Numbered from the stretch's first letter, positions 8,566 to 17,363 are shown. The stretch: 64,000 nucleotides of DNA from Pseudorhodoplanes sinuspersici (GCF_002119765.1 NZ_CP021112.1:5822501-5886500), one strand, 5' to 3'. Made by a program: numbers and translations. Notes: generated by a model not told the origin, from the sequence alone.

Positions 8566-9747
8566 ATGCATGCCGGTGCCCGCGGTCCCTTCCTTACAGT
8601 CGTCTGTCTTGGCATCGTCCAGATTCTCGCCTGGGGCTCGTCGTTTTATTTTCCGGCCGTTCTCGCAGCGCCGATCGTCGCCGATACCGGCTGGCCCTTG
8701 TCATGGGTGGTCGGCGGCGTGTCGATCGGGCTGTTGATTGGCGGGCTGATCTCGCCGCAAGTCGGCAAGCTGATCGAACGGCATGGCGGCCGGCCCATCC
8801 TCGCCGCGAGTTCAATACTGTTCGCATGCGGACTGGCCGCGATCGGCCTTGCACCAGCGCTGCCCTATTATCTTGCCGGATGGGTCGTCGTCGGCCTTGG
8901 CATGGGAACGGGACTTTACGACGCGGTGTTTGCTGCGCTCGGCAAGCTCTACGGACAGGCCGCGCGCGGACCGATCACCAATCTGACCTTGTTCGGCGGT
9001 TTCGCTTCGACCGTCTGCTGGCCGCTCAGCGCCTTTCTGGTCGAGAGCGTCGGCTGGCGCGCGACCTGCCTTGTCTATGCCGCTTTGCATCTCGTCATCG
9101 CCTTGCCGCTGCAGCTTTACGCCATGAGCGCGACCGCGAAGCCGGATGATGCGGCTGCGGCCACACCTGAGATTGCGACCAAGACAACGAAAGTCGCCGC
9201 ACACGAGACATCCATTCTGGTTCTGCTGGCGCTGATCCTGTCGATCGCCGCCGGCATCGGCTCGATCGTCGTTGTGCATCTTCTGATCTTCCTGCAGGCG
9301 CGCGGCATGGACTTTGCCGCCGCCGTCGCGCTCGGCACTTTGTTCGGGCCGGCGCAGGTCGGCGCGCGCATCTTCGAAAGCCTGTTCGGCCGCCGTTATC
9401 ATCCGATCTGGACACTCGCCGCCTCGGTCTCGCTGATGGCGATCGGCCTCATGATGCTGATGACCAGTTGGAGCATCGTCCTGCTTGCGGTGGTCCTGTA
9501 TGCGGCCGGCTACGGCATCTCATGGATCGCCCGCGGCACGCTGCCGCTGACGTTGTTCGGCGCGGCGCGGTTTCCGCGGCTGATGGGCAAGATCGCGATG
9601 CCGAGCCTGATCGTGCAGGCCTTGGCGCCGGCCGCCGGGGCGCTGTCGATCGAACGCTTCGGCACGCAATGGACCATCGCCGCGCTGGCGCTGTTCGCCG
9701 TCATCAATGTGGCGCTGATGGTAGCGCTCTCCTTTCGCCGGTCCTGA
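8566..9747 (+). CDS. Major facilitator superfamily (MFS) transporter
   Basis: 393 residues with about 12 hydrophobic segments and a charged central loop (about 187-215, rich in Ala, Thr and Lys) between the two six-helix halves. The loop-2 motif G.L.ERHGGRP (about 67-75) is the MFS signature. It resembles the small MFS group often annotated as a YbfB- or oxalate/formate-type permease. No substrate can be read from the sequence. The start at 8566 has no obvious ribosome site, so it is tentative. It is a single gene; the CBS gene downstream has its own promoter. Confidence 0.85.
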   Translation: MHAGARGPFLTVVCLGIVQILAWGSSFYFPAVLAAPIVADTGWPLSWVVGGVSIGLLIGGLISPQVGKLIERHGGRPILAASSILFACGLAAIGLAPALPYYLAGWVVVGLGMGTGLYDAVFAALGKLYGQAARGPITNLTLFGGFASTVCWPLSAFLVESVGWRATCLVYAALHLVIALPLQLYAMSATAKPDDAAAATPEIATKTTKVAAHETSILVLLALILSIAAGIGSIVVVHLLIFLQARGMDFAAAVALGTLFGPAQVGARIFESLFGRRYHPIWTLAASVSLMAIGLMMLMTSWSIVLLAVVLYAAGYGISWIARGTLPLTLFGAARFPRLMGKIAMPSLIVQALAPAAGALSIERFGTQWTIAALALFAVINVALMVALSFRRS

Positions 9748-9776
9748 CACTTAAAATTGAATCGCGGCCGCGCGCC

Positions 9777-9801
9777 GGAACGTCGGCAAGCGCCATGCGT
9801 T
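9777..9801 (+). promoter_or_regulatory. EcfG-type general stress promoter of the CBS gene
   Basis: GGAAC at 9777-9781, a 16-base spacer, then CGTT at 9798-9801. This exactly fits the alphaproteobacterial EcfG (PhyR-NepR-sigma EcfG) consensus GGAAC-N16/17-CGTT. It ends 79 bases before the ATG at 9881, on the right strand. Three similar sites occur at 49-51 kb. Confidence 0.75.
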
Positions 9802-9880
9802 CCCCGCCAAGGCGGGAGCGAAACCATGGGCGGGAAAAGCCGTGCACAGCAATTGATCGCGCAAAAACGGAGGCAAAGCC

Positions 9881-10342
9881 ATGGAAGTCAGCGAAGTCAT
9901 GACGACCAATGTGAAACTCGTCAGCCCTGACCAATCCGTCGCGCAGGCCGCGCGCATGATGCAGGACCTCGATGTCGGCCTTCTGCCGGTGGCCGAGAAT
10001 GACCGCCTTGTCGGCATGATCAGCGACCGCGACATCGCCATTCGCGCGGTCGGCGCCAATAAATCGCCGGACACGCCGGTCCGCGAGGTGATGAGCAAGG
10101 AAGTGCTGTATTGCTACGAGACCGACGAGGTCGAAGCCGCGGCCCAGAACATGGCCGACATCAAGGTCCGCCGGCTGCCGGTGCTCAGCCAGCAGAAGCG
10201 CCTCGTCGGCATCGTCTCGCTCGGCGATCTCGCCGTGATCGACGGCCCCGACAATGCCGGCGAAGCCCTGTGCGGCATTTCCGAACCCGGCGGCGCGCAT
10301 TCGCAATCGCGCGACGGCGGCCGCAGCCCGACATTATTCTAG
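9881..10342 (+). CDS. Two-CBS-domain protein, general stress type
   Basis: 153 residues with two CBS motifs (about 8-62 and 72-130). Each has the pattern VREVMSK/SEVMTTN, hydrophobic strand, then GMISDRDIA or GIVSLGDLA. Such stand-alone pairs bind adenine nucleotides and often act as energy or stress sensors in the cytoplasm. GGAGG lies 9 bases before ATG. The upstream EcfG-like promoter (9777-9801) predicts induction by starvation, osmotic or heat stress. The C-terminal 20 residues are polar and low in complexity. The stop codon lies inside a 14-bp tandem repeat. Confidence 0.9.
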   Translation: MEVSEVMTTNVKLVSPDQSVAQAARMMQDLDVGLLPVAENDRLVGMISDRDIAIRAVGANKSPDTPVREVMSKEVLYCYETDEVEAAAQNMADIKVRRLPVLSQQKRLVGIVSLGDLAVIDGPDNAGEALCGISEPGGAHSQSRDGGRSPTLF

Positions 10343-10360
10343 GCGCATTATTCTAGGCGC
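10333..10360. repeat. Perfect 14-bp tandem duplication at the end of the CBS gene
   Basis: ATTATTCTAGGCGC occurs twice head to tail (10333-10346 and 10347-10360). The first copy contains the TAG stop of the CBS gene. A duplication by slippage is the simplest reading, and the second copy is downstream of the stop and harmless. Confidence 0.8.
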
Positions 10361-10379
10361 ATTGTCTTTTGCCTGTGTC

Positions 10380-10853
10380 ATGGCTTCAATGGACGCCATG
10401 ACACAGAGACTTGCGACACCAAGACCTGCGCCGCACGCCCGCTCCGCCTACCCGCACCATCGCGCGATCGCAACGCGCTGGATGGACAACGACGTCTACG
10501 GCCACGTCAACAACGTGACCTATTATTCCTATTTCGACACCATCGTGAACGGCTACCTGATCGAACGCGGCGCGCTCGATATCGCAAAGAGCCCCGTCAT
10601 CGGCCTCGTGGTCGAAACGCAATGCCATTACTTCAAGCCGGTCTCGTTTCCCGACACCCTCACCGGCGCCTTGCGCGTCGCGCATCGCGGCACATCGAGC
10701 GTGCGCTACGAGATCGGCCTGTTCCGCGAGGACGACGACCTCGCCTCAGCGCAGGGCCATTTCGTGCATGTCTATGTCGATCGCGTCAGCGGCCGCCCGG
10801 TCGCCCTGCCGGAGGAATTGCAGCGCGCACTGGCGGGGTTGGTCATGCCTTGA
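10380..10853 (+). CDS. Acyl-CoA thioesterase, 4HBT hotdog family
   Basis: About 157 residues from the ATG at 10380. In-frame ATGs at 10389 and 10398 are alternatives, and none has a clear ribosome site. The hotdog signature [21 protein letters not shown] (about 33-53) contains the catalytic acidic residue and the GHVNN turn of YbgC/FadM-like thioesterases. The C-terminal strand [15 protein letters not shown] is also typical. It hydrolyses acyl-CoA in the cytoplasm. It is probably a stand-alone gene or read through from the CBS gene. Confidence 0.88.
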   Translation: MASMDAMTQRLATPRPAPHARSAYPHHRAIATRWMDNDVYGHVNNVTYYSYFDTIVNGYLIERGALDIAKSPVIGLVVETQCHYFKPVSFPDTLTGALRVAHRGTSSVRYEIGLFREDDDLASAQGHFVHVYVDRVSGRPVALPEELQRALAGLVMP

Positions 10854-10870
10854 GCGGAGCCAAAAACTCC

Positions 10871-10960
10871 GCTCGTCCCCGCGAAGGCGGGGACCCAGGG
10901 CCACAATCGCAAGCATTCATGCCCTTGGCTTTCTGGGTCCCCGCTTTCGCGGGGACGAAC
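10871..10960. repeat. Paired REP-like palindromic elements (family A)
   Basis: Two inverted copies of a GC-rich hairpin: CGTCCCCGCGAAGGCGGGGA at about 10875-10894 and its mirror TCCCCGCTTTCGCGGGGACG at about 10938-10957. Each copy is itself a hairpin and the pair forms a larger one. The same family recurs at 11751, 15545, 22352 and 29481. Confidence 0.8.
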
Positions 10961-11016
10961 GGTGGATGGGCCCCCACTTATCCCCCCTCTCCTCCACGCC
11001 GCTATAATTCCGCGCC

Positions 11017-11715
11017 ATGCGCAATCCCCTCTTCCGCCCCGCCATCGCCCGCCTCCGGGTCACCCCCGAGGATCCCTTCGCCACCAACGGGCCGCGCCCG
11101 AAAACCTCACGCCGGCCGCACACCGATGCCAAGGTCGCAAGCGTCCGCAAGCTGGTCGAGGAGACGACGCTGACCTATGGCGAAATCGAAGCCAAGACCG
11201 GCGTCGGCCGGGCCTCGATCTGCCGCTGGACGCGCGATCATGGCTGGGTGCGTCCGCTGTTCGCGCCGCGCGCGACCGACACCGTGCCGCGCGCGAGAGC
11301 CTCGGCGAAGCTGAAGCGCCGCCTGCTCGCGCAGCGGCTCTCGGCGCTGGCCGAGCGCACCGTGCATGAGCTTGAAACAAGCGCGGACATCGATCTGGAA
11401 AAGCTTGCGCAGGCGCTGATGCTGATGCGCATGATCAAGCTCGCCGCCCGCCCGAAGCGGCGGCGGAGCGGCAATGCGCGCGCCCTCCAGGGCGCGGAGC
11501 GCACCGCGCTCGATTACGAGGATGTACACACCATCCTCGCGCGCTTGCGCTCAGCCGGCGTCGATCCGCAGCAGGCGCCGGAGGTGGCGGTGAAGGATTT
11601 CATCGACGCCCATCTTCCCCCGCGCGACGACGAGCGGCACTTCCGCGCCCGCGGCGGCCACAAGTCGCGGCGCGTCAAGGCGCATGCACGGTTGCTGGAG
11701 CGGGAGCGGCGTTGA
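11017..11715 (+). CDS. Helix-turn-helix domain protein of unknown function
   Basis: 232 residues, very basic. A homeodomain-like helix-turn-helix is visible at about 44-75 (LTYGEIEAKTGVGRASICRW, then TRDHGW), as in small terminase or transposase DNA-binding domains. A helical, Arg-rich remainder follows, with a KRRRSGNAR patch near 148-156 and a basic C-terminus. I know similar proteins from Bradyrhizobium-type genomes but no function. It may be a nucleoid-associated protein or a remnant of a phage small terminase; neither is certain. The REP-like pair lies directly upstream. Confidence 0.7.
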   Translation: MRNPLFRPAIARLRVTPEDPFATNGPRPKTSRRPHTDAKVASVRKLVEETTLTYGEIEAKTGVGRASICRWTRDHGWVRPLFAPRATDTVPRARASAKLKRRLLAQRLSALAERTVHELETSADIDLEKLAQALMLMRMIKLAARPKRRRSGNARALQGAERTALDYEDVHTILARLRSAGVDPQQAPEVAVKDFIDAHLPPRDDERHFRARGGHKSRRVKAHARLLERERR

Positions 11716-11750
11716 GGCGCACGCGCGGCGATGAGGCCTCCTCTTTCCCC

Positions 11751-11778
11751 GTTCGTCCCCGCGAAGGCGGGGACTCAG
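11751..11778. repeat. Single REP-like element (family A) at the edge of the AT-richer cassette
   Basis: CGTCCCCGCGAAGGCGGGGA with the usual following ACTCAG. Only one half of the usual pair is present. It lies between the helix-turn-helix gene and the AT-richer cassette, so the cassette may have inserted beside or into a REP pair. Confidence 0.65.
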
Positions 11779-11819
11779 AAGCTACACAGTAACGGCGCCA
11801 AGGTGATGAGCGCAAATTG

Positions 11820-12137
11820 TCAACTGAGCGGATCAGAGTCTGGACAGAGCCCACAGTCTCTGTGCTCATCGCTTAGCTTGATCAGGGTTGTGTGTCCACA
11901 TTTCAAACAAATAGACGCCTTCATCCCAACCGGAACGAAAATTGGATTCGGTTTGATCGGTGGCCAACCAGACTTTTCTGGGGGGACGAAGCGGACCTCC
12001 CATTGATCATTCTCATTCTTCCGAACGGAGTAACCGTTCTTTCTTAGCGATTCTTTGTTCGCGTGCCAGACTTCCCAAAACCCTGGCTTAACAGGCCCCC
12101 ACTTCCCATGCCGCGGCGCCCATTTTGGCTTTGACAT
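11820..12137 (-). CDS. Small protein with C-terminal zinc-ribbon-like motif, function unknown
   Basis: 105 residues from the ATG at 12137; a frame to 12173 is open. The N-terminus is rich in Trp, Pro and Lys (KPKWAPRHGKWGPVKPGFW). The C-terminus has CLKCGH and CGLC, a possible four-cysteine zinc site. I do not recognise the family. It is the last of three same-strand genes in an AT-richer block and may belong to the same unit, although the gap to the next gene is 96 bases. Confidence 0.55.
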   Translation of the reverse strand: MSKPKWAPRHGKWGPVKPGFWEVWHANKESLRKNGYSVRKNENDQWEVRFVPPEKSGWPPIKPNPIFVPVGMKASICLKCGHTTLIKLSDEHRDCGLCPDSDPLS

Positions 12138-12233
12138 TGTATTGGTCAACCAGAACAGAATAGCCTGTTGCACAATGGAGGATTAGGAGCTCTCTTCGAG
12201 AAGGGCACAATTGTGACGGGTTGATGTGGACTG

Positions 12234-13667
12234 TCATACTTTTGGAAGTGGCGTATCGATTAGCGGCAACGCCGGTTCAGCCTCGTACTTCGCGAGTTCC
12301 GCCTTCACAGCATTTTCGGCATCAAAGAACATTTGGTCGGCGTTAGGCTGTATGAGCGTGCGGTTGATTGCCTGCTCAACAGTCTCCATTGTAACCACCC
12401 GAATTCCAAGCCTTCCAGCTGCCTCCATATCCGGCTTCACCTCGGCAACAGTTTTGGACGTCACGATCATCGGAAGGACACGCTGATACGTGTTGTTCGA
12501 TGCGGCTAGGCTGCGCCTGACAGCCTCGGCCCGCGCATGAAGAAGTGCCAGTTTGTTTTCCGCTTTAAGCAAACCAGTCGTACATTCTACAACCAAGAAA
12601 TGCCCGGCCGGACTAACAGCGATTAGGTCCGCCGCATCACGCGTTCTGGGCATTCCGCCTAGATGAACGACGCTAAAACCCAACATCCACATTATCCACG
12701 CAACTGCCGGTTCGAGTTGTCGCGCATCCTGTCCACGCATTGATGCGTTTCTGATCATGCCTTCGAGCGCTTCTAACTTAGGATCAAAAGCTTCATAAAC
12801 CGCACGTCGAGAGTTCTGAGATCTCTCGGGGTCACCGACCCACTGATGGTGCAAAGCACAACCGTCATAGCTAACAACGCAGTTGATTACGGCCGCAGGA
12901 GGCACCTGGACTTCGGTACGACCTCGCTTGAGCGCACCGTCGTTAGTCCACACCATGCTCGCCCCTTCGACGGTCTTTCGTTCAGTCGGCAATGCGGGAT
13001 TATAGACCCTATATCCAAGCTTGACTTTCTCAGAATCAAGTCCACTGGCAACAACAACACCGAGAACAGCCGTGGAGCCACTGACCTTTGAATCTTGCAT
13101 ATCGATTGCTGCAACATTAAACGCAATGATCTCTATCGTCGAAGTTGCGACTGAAATTGACCCAAAACCGAGCTCTGTCGCCAGTTCTTGTAAGCCGTCA
13201 TAAGGCGGCGTTGCCGATTTGACTTCCCAGTCAATATTTGGTTGCGCAATTGTGACCGGACCAGCCATCAGGCGCAGCACACTAGTGCGGTTCTGATTTT
13301 GCAGCCCGTCAGGATGGAACGGCATATAGCTAACGGCGTAGTCACCATTTTGTATCGCAACAAAATGCAAGTCGCCGTCTGGCGTAGTGATTTTTCCGGT
13401 CAGCAGCTGGGCGACAAACGCTCTCATATCGAGCTTGAGCTCTGACAATTGATAACGTCCGGCCCGAACATTCGGTGACTGGAAAATGTAAGTCGGCATT
13501 TTTGGATCAATCGAGTTCAAGAATAGACGGCCTTGAACAATAACAAATCGATCTTCAGATCGGATGGCTACAAAATTGAATGCAACATGTGCGTAGCCCG
13601 CTTCGTAGCGGGCAACTTCTGCAAAAAAATCATCAACAAACTTCTGATGAACCGGGAAAAGAGGCAT
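12234..13667 (-). CDS. Large protein of unknown function with a PD-(D/E)xK nuclease-like C-terminal domain
   Basis: 477 residues. The first 320 or so are strand-rich with no motif I know. From about residue 325 the pattern changes to a restriction-endonuclease-like fold: a helix (LEPAVAWIMWMLGFSVVHLG), then DAADLIA, then HFLVVECTTG, then a Lys/Arg-rich helix. This fits alpha-beta-(D)-beta-(E-x-x) of PD-(D/E)xK enzymes, with Thr in the place where Lys is usual (ECT). The G+C content is low for the window (22 of 60 bases at 13501-13560). It lies 28 bases after the 13696-14820 gene on the same strand, so the two are probably co-expressed. A DNA-targeting role is inference. Confidence 0.65.
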   Translation of the reverse strand: MPLFPVHQKFVDDFFAEVARYEAGYAHVAFNFVAIRSEDRFVIVQGRLFLNSIDPKMPTYIFQSPNVRAGRYQLSELKLDMRAFVAQLLTGKITTPDGDLHFVAIQNGDYAVSYMPFHPDGLQNQNRTSVLRLMAGPVTIAQPNIDWEVKSATPPYDGLQELATELGFGSISVATSTIEIIAFNVAAIDMQDSKVSGSTAVLGVVVASGLDSEKVKLGYRVYNPALPTERKTVEGASMVWTNDGALKRGRTEVQVPPAAVINCVVSYDGCALHHQWVGDPERSQNSRRAVYEAFDPKLEALEGMIRNASMRGQDARQLEPAVAWIMWMLGFSVVHLGGMPRTRDAADLIAVSPAGHFLVVECTTGLLKAENKLALLHARAEAVRRSLAASNNTYQRVLPMIVTSKTVAEVKPDMEAAGRLGIRVVTMETVEQAINRTLIQPNADQMFFDAENAVKAELAKYEAEPALPLIDTPLPKV

Positions 13668-13695
13668 GGCAATGTTGTCTTATAAACAGCGGAAT

Positions 13696-14820
13696 TCACA
13701 ACAATTTCGTGATCATACTCTGAATTCCGGCTGCAACCAAATTGCCGGCAGCACTTTCAGCGATTGTCAGGATGGACTGCAGAGCGACCTGCAGCTTCGA
13801 CGGCTCAGGAGAGCAGCTTCTGATCTCATCTTCTAAAAGCTTCAGCGGCACGAGTATCTCCGTGCGTTGCGGCTCAGGCAAAGAACCCACATGCGGCTTA
13901 ATCTGCTCGACGAGTTGAGCAACAGCCAGTGGCTGAAGCTGGTTGACTATGTTGACGCTGTTATCCGTTCCAAACGTGACGCGCGAATTGTCACCATGAA
14001 AATGATTCGTTATTCGCTGAATGACCTGATGCGGAGGGGCGGCAGCTTCCCGGCTCCGACGCACTTTTGACTGGAAGCTAGAGGGGATGCCGTGAATGCC
14101 TGTCATGAAGTTCGGGTCATCCACCACGTAATCCTCGACCAGCCCGGAAGGGAGAGACCGAAGAAAATGGTCGCCTGGCTCCAGTGGCAGATCAGCATCG
14201 AAGGTGATGATTTGACCAGGGGAAACCTGCGCTTGGATCTTTTCGCGTACGACCGTTCCGTCGGTCTTCACCAACGTTACCCTATCTCTCATCATATCCC
14301 TGAAGACCATGCCGTCCCCTCCCTTAGCGACCTCAATGTCGCAATAAATATGTCGCAATGTCGCTATGCGCGATTCGATGTCGGAAGGTTGCGCTCCAGC
14401 CCAATTTCCGAGGTCCTGTGCGGACGGAAACGCGAAGCCATTCCCCCTCAGAATACGGTCTTTATCGACTGCCGCCTTGCGGATTTTTGTTATGAAGACA
14501 CGAATAAGCGAGTGGGCCTCATTCAGTGCTTTCGACCTTATTTCGAGGGGATAGTTCTGCAACTCCCGCTCGATCTCGTCAAACAACTGCCCAACCTTCT
14601 GCCGGGCATATCGCTGGATCGTACCCCAATAAACGTCACGGGCCGTACCGGAGAACTTGATGCCGCCATATCTGATCATTCTGCCGTCGAATCCGTCGAT
14701 TTCGACGACGCTGTCGCGTCCAATCTGGTGCCAGTTGAAAAACCACTCGTTTTGCATACGCAAGTATTCAGCATCTAGCGCGATCTGCAGTCGCGCTCCA
14801 ATCGGGGTCAGCGTGCTCAT
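13696..14820 (-). CDS. Protein of unknown function with Gly/Asn-rich strand region, partner of the nuclease-like protein
   Basis: 374 residues from the ATG at 14820; a frame to 14856 is open. The N-terminal half is mostly helical. At about 200-250 there is a beta-rich block with LPLEPGDHFLRSLPSGLVED. A short segment HFHGDNSRVTFGTDNSVNI (about 268-286) follows, and a helical C-terminus. I have seen LPxExGD..R.LP.G and GDNSRV..TDNS patterns in uncharacterised accessory proteins, but I cannot name a family. It is the first gene of the AT-richer cassette. No membrane segment, signal peptide or nucleotide-binding motif is visible. Confidence 0.6.
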   Translation of the reverse strand: MSTLTPIGARLQIALDAEYLRMQNEWFFNWHQIGRDSVVEIDGFDGRMIRYGGIKFSGTARDVYWGTIQRYARQKVGQLFDEIERELQNYPLEIRSKALNEAHSLIRVFITKIRKAAVDKDRILRGNGFAFPSAQDLGNWAGAQPSDIESRIATLRHIYCDIEVAKGGDGMVFRDMMRDRVTLVKTDGTVVREKIQAQVSPGQIITFDADLPLEPGDHFLRSLPSGLVEDYVVDDPNFMTGIHGIPSSFQSKVRRSREAAAPPHQVIQRITNHFHGDNSRVTFGTDNSVNIVNQLQPLAVAQLVEQIKPHVGSLPEPQRTEILVPLKLLEDEIRSCSPEPSKLQVALQSILTIAESAAGNLVAAGIQSMITKLL

Positions 14821-14916
14821 GCCCAGAACTTTACGGACGAGCCAAACCCCACACAATAGACTGGCTTAGGTTCAGACAATTAGCGCCAAGGTCGCGGCAT
14901 GTGCCAGCCAAGTAGT

Positions 14917-14968
14917 GGCTTGAAAAGAAAAGGGTGGATTACGGCGTTACGCGCGTAATCCACCCTTT
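14917..14968 (-). terminator. Rho-independent terminator after cynS
   Basis: AAAGGGTGGATTACG (14929-14943) and CGTAATCCACCCTTT (14954-14968) form a perfect 15-bp stem with a 10-base loop. On the minus strand it is followed by CTTTTCTTTTC, a U-rich tail, so it should terminate the cyanase operon. On the plus strand the downstream sequence is not U-rich. Confidence 0.75.
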
Positions 14969-15001
14969 CAGCCTGCAGATTGCGAGACGCGTAAGCGCGC
15001 C

Positions 15002-15490
15002 TCAATCCTCCTTGAACCCGTATTCCGGCACGTTGCCCGTCGCGCCGTAATACTTGTAGGGCAGGAATTTGCCGCTCATGGTCAGCTTGACGCGGTCGCC
15101 CTTCGGGTTGGCGGCGCGCTCCATCTGCATGTCGAAATCGATCGCCGACATGATGCCGTCGCCGAATTCCTCCTCGATCAGCACCTTCATCGCCGGGCCG
15201 TTGATCATCACCAGCTCGTACAGGCGGTAGATCAGCGGGTCCTGCGGCGGCATCTGGATGTTTTCGCCGCGCATCGGCGTCTCGTTCAGCATCGTCTCCT
15301 CGGCCTTGGACAGGCCGAACAGTTCCGCCGCCTTCATCGCCTGCGGCTTGGTCAGCTTCATCTGGCCGAGCAGCGCGCCGACGATCAGCGTGTCGGAAAA
15401 GCCGCCGATCTCGCCGCAGATGTATTTCCACTTCCAACCCTTCTCGCGCTTGATGTCGAGAATCTTTTCGGTGAGGTCGCTACGTTTCAT
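15002..15490 (-). CDS. cynS: Cyanate hydratase (cyanase)
   Basis: 162 residues, close to the E. coli enzyme (156). The catalytic trio is present as R89 (IYRLYE), E92 and S115 (GDGIMSAIDFD). The N-terminal helical domain is typical and the C-terminus ends in GKFLPYKYYG. Cyanase converts cyanate plus bicarbonate to carbamate and CO2, so ammonia is released as a nitrogen source. It is the last gene of the operon whose upstream members encode a nitrate/cyanate-type ABC transporter, so imported cyanate is probably the substrate. A 127-base gap with paired REP elements separates it from the ATPase gene. A strong terminator follows. Confidence 0.95.
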   Translation of the reverse strand: MKRSDLTEKILDIKREKGWKWKYICGEIGGFSDTLIVGALLGQMKLTKPQAMKAAELFGLSKAEETMLNETPMRGENIQMPPQDPLIYRLYELVMINGPAMKVLIEEEFGDGIMSAIDFDMQMERAANPKGDRVKLTMSGKFLPYKYYGATGNVPEYGFKED

Positions 15491-15544
15491 GGGTGGTCTC
15501 CCAGCAGAGTGACGGATTCAGATTTCGGGCGTGACATTTCAACC

Positions 15545-15606
15545 CGCTCGTCTCCGCGAAGGCGGGGACCCAGAGTCTGGATTCCCGCCTGCGCGGGAAT
15601 GAGCGG
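15545..15606. repeat. Paired REP-like palindromic elements (family A) inside the cyanate operon
   Basis: One copy (CGTCTCCGCGAAGGCGGGGA) is followed by an inverted variant copy (ATTCCCGCCTGCGCGGGAAT). The pair lies between the ABC ATPase gene and cynS. Such hairpins may protect upstream mRNA or lower cynS expression. Confidence 0.75.
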
Positions 15607-15617
15607 AGCAAGTGGCT

Positions 15618-16517
15618 TCAACCATTGGCCGCACGCGGCTTCGCAGCGTCGCTTGCCGCAACCACCTGCGGCTCGACCGCGCCCGGCCGGATCAGCGGCA
15701 CCTGCCGCGGGTCGAAATCCGGCGTTTCCTTCGTGAAGGTGCGGCTGCGCGCAATCAGGAAATCGATGATGTGGTTGCGCACCGCGTAATAGAGCGGATG
15801 CTTGTGGAATTCGGTGCGGTTGCGCTCTTTCGGCAGCGGATTCTCGACGATTTCCGCCAGCACCGCGCCGGGCCCGTTGGTCATCAGCACGATCTTGTCG
15901 GCGAGATAGATCGCTTCGTCGACGTCGTGGGTGATCATGAACACGGTCTGGCCGGTCTCCTGGCAGATGCGGCGCACCTCGTCCTGCAGCGTGCCGCGGG
16001 TCAGCGCGTCGAGCGCCGAGAACGGCTCGTCCATGAGCAGGATCTTCGGCTCGATCGAGAGCGCACGCGCGATGCCGACGCGCTGCTTCATGCCGCCGGA
16101 GAGTTCGGACGGGCGCTTGTGCTCGGAGCCGGTCAGGCCGACGAGGTCGATGAATTTTTGCGCGTGCTTGTTCACCTCGGCGCTGGACCATTTGCGCCAT
16201 TTCGAGGTCACGGCATAGGCGACATTGCCGAGCACGGTGCGCCACGGCAAGAGCGAGTGCCCCTGGAAGATCACCGCGCGGTCGAGGCTCGGGCCCTCGA
16301 TCGCCTGGCCGTCGACGATCACCGCGCCCTCGGTCGGGGCGTCGAGGCCGGCGAGGATGTTGAGCACGGTGGTCTTGCCGCAGCCGGAATGGCCGATCAC
16401 GCAGACGAACTCGCCGCGGTTCACGCCGAGCCACAGGTTTTCGAAGATCGTGGTTAAGCCCTTCGGCGCGGGGTAACGCTTGGCGATGGATTCGATGGAG
16501 ATGAAATGGTCGGTCAC
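15618..16517 (-). CDS. ABC transporter ATP-binding protein, nitrate/sulfonate/cyanate type (NrtD/CynD-like)
   Basis: 299 residues. Walker A GHSGCGKT (42-49), signature LSGGMKQR (139-146), Walker B LLMDEP (160-165) and the H-switch THDVDEA are all present. The C-terminal extension of about 50 residues is usual for NrtD-like ATPases. It lies 6 bases after the permease gene. Together with the permease and the binding protein it should import cyanate or nitrate; cynS downstream favours cyanate. The ATPase faces the cytoplasm. Confidence 0.92.
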   Translation of the reverse strand: MTDHFISIESIAKRYPAPKGLTTIFENLWLGVNRGEFVCVIGHSGCGKTTVLNILAGLDAPTEGAVIVDGQAIEGPSLDRAVIFQGHSLLPWRTVLGNVAYAVTSKWRKWSSAEVNKHAQKFIDLVGLTGSEHKRPSELSGGMKQRVGIARALSIEPKILLMDEPFSALDALTRGTLQDEVRRICQETGQTVFMITHDVDEAIYLADKIVLMTNGPGAVLAEIVENPLPKERNRTEFHKHPLYYAVRNHIIDFLIARSRTFTKETPDFDPRQVPLIRPGAVEPQVVAASDAAKPRAANG

Positions 16518-16523
16518 GCTGCG

Positions 16524-17363
16524 CTACTCCGGGAACGTCACGAGCTTGGCGCAATAGGCGAGGATCTGATCGAGGATCATCCCAACGAGACCAATCAGCA
16601 AAATCGCGTTGATCACATTCACAATCGACAAATTATTCCATTCATTCCAGACGAAGTAACCGATGCCGGTTCCTCCGACGAGCATTTCGGCTGCAACGAT
16701 CACAAGCCAGGCGATGCCGATGGAGATGCGCATGCCGGTGAGTATAGTCGGTGCTGCGGCGGGGAGGATAACTGTAAAAGCGCGGCGGATCGGTCCGACT
16801 TCGAGTGTGCGCGCAACATTCAGCCATTCCTTGCGCACAGCCGAGACACCAAACGCGGTGTTCAGCAGCATCGGCCACACCGAACAGATAAAGATCACGA
16901 AGATCGCCGAGAGGTTCGAATCCTTGATGGTGTAGAGCGCGAGCGGCATCCAGGCGAGCGGCGAGATCGGCTTCAGGATTTGAATGAAGGGATCGAGCGC
17001 CCGGCTCATCAATGGTGACATGCCGATCAGAAAGCCGATCGGAAGCGCGACGATCACTGCGAGGAAATAACCGGTCAGCACCCGCGCGAGCGAATAAGCC
17101 AACTGAATGCCGACGCCCTTGTCGTTCGGGCCTTTATCGTAGAAGGGATGATTGAGATGATCCCAGAGCGTCTTGGCGACGTCGAGGGGACCTGGCATCG
17201 CCGATTTTCCCTGCGTCGCCGTAATGCCCATCAGCTTTGCATATTCCGGGTCCATGGATGCGACAGTGCCGGAGCCGCGCGTCGCCAGATGCCACGCGGT
17301 GATGAACAGCGCGAAGATCGCGATCGAGACGATGGCGGCGCGGAGGGAGAGAGAGCGGGTCAT
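16524..17363 (-). CDS. ABC transporter permease, nitrate/cyanate type (NrtB-like)
   Basis: 279 residues with about six membrane segments. The EAA-like cytoplasmic loop is recognisable (near VIVALPIGFLIGMSPLMSRALDP and AARTLEVGPIRRAFTVILPAAAP-like segments). The N-terminus carries an extra hydrophobic helix (about 8-26) followed by a soluble loop up to about 90, as in NrtB. The gap to the substrate-binding gene upstream is 61 bases. It forms the channel dimer with the ATPase. Confidence 0.92.
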   Translation of the reverse strand: MTRSLSLRAAIVSIAIFALFITAWHLATRGSGTVASMDPEYAKLMGITATQGKSAMPGPLDVAKTLWDHLNHPFYDKGPNDKGVGIQLAYSLARVLTGYFLAVIVALPIGFLIGMSPLMSRALDPFIQILKPISPLAWMPLALYTIKDSNLSAIFVIFICSVWPMLLNTAFGVSAVRKEWLNVARTLEVGPIRRAFTVILPAAAPTILTGMRISIGIAWLVIVAAEMLVGGTGIGYFVWNEWNNLSIVNVINAILLIGLVGMILDQILAYCAKLVTFPE

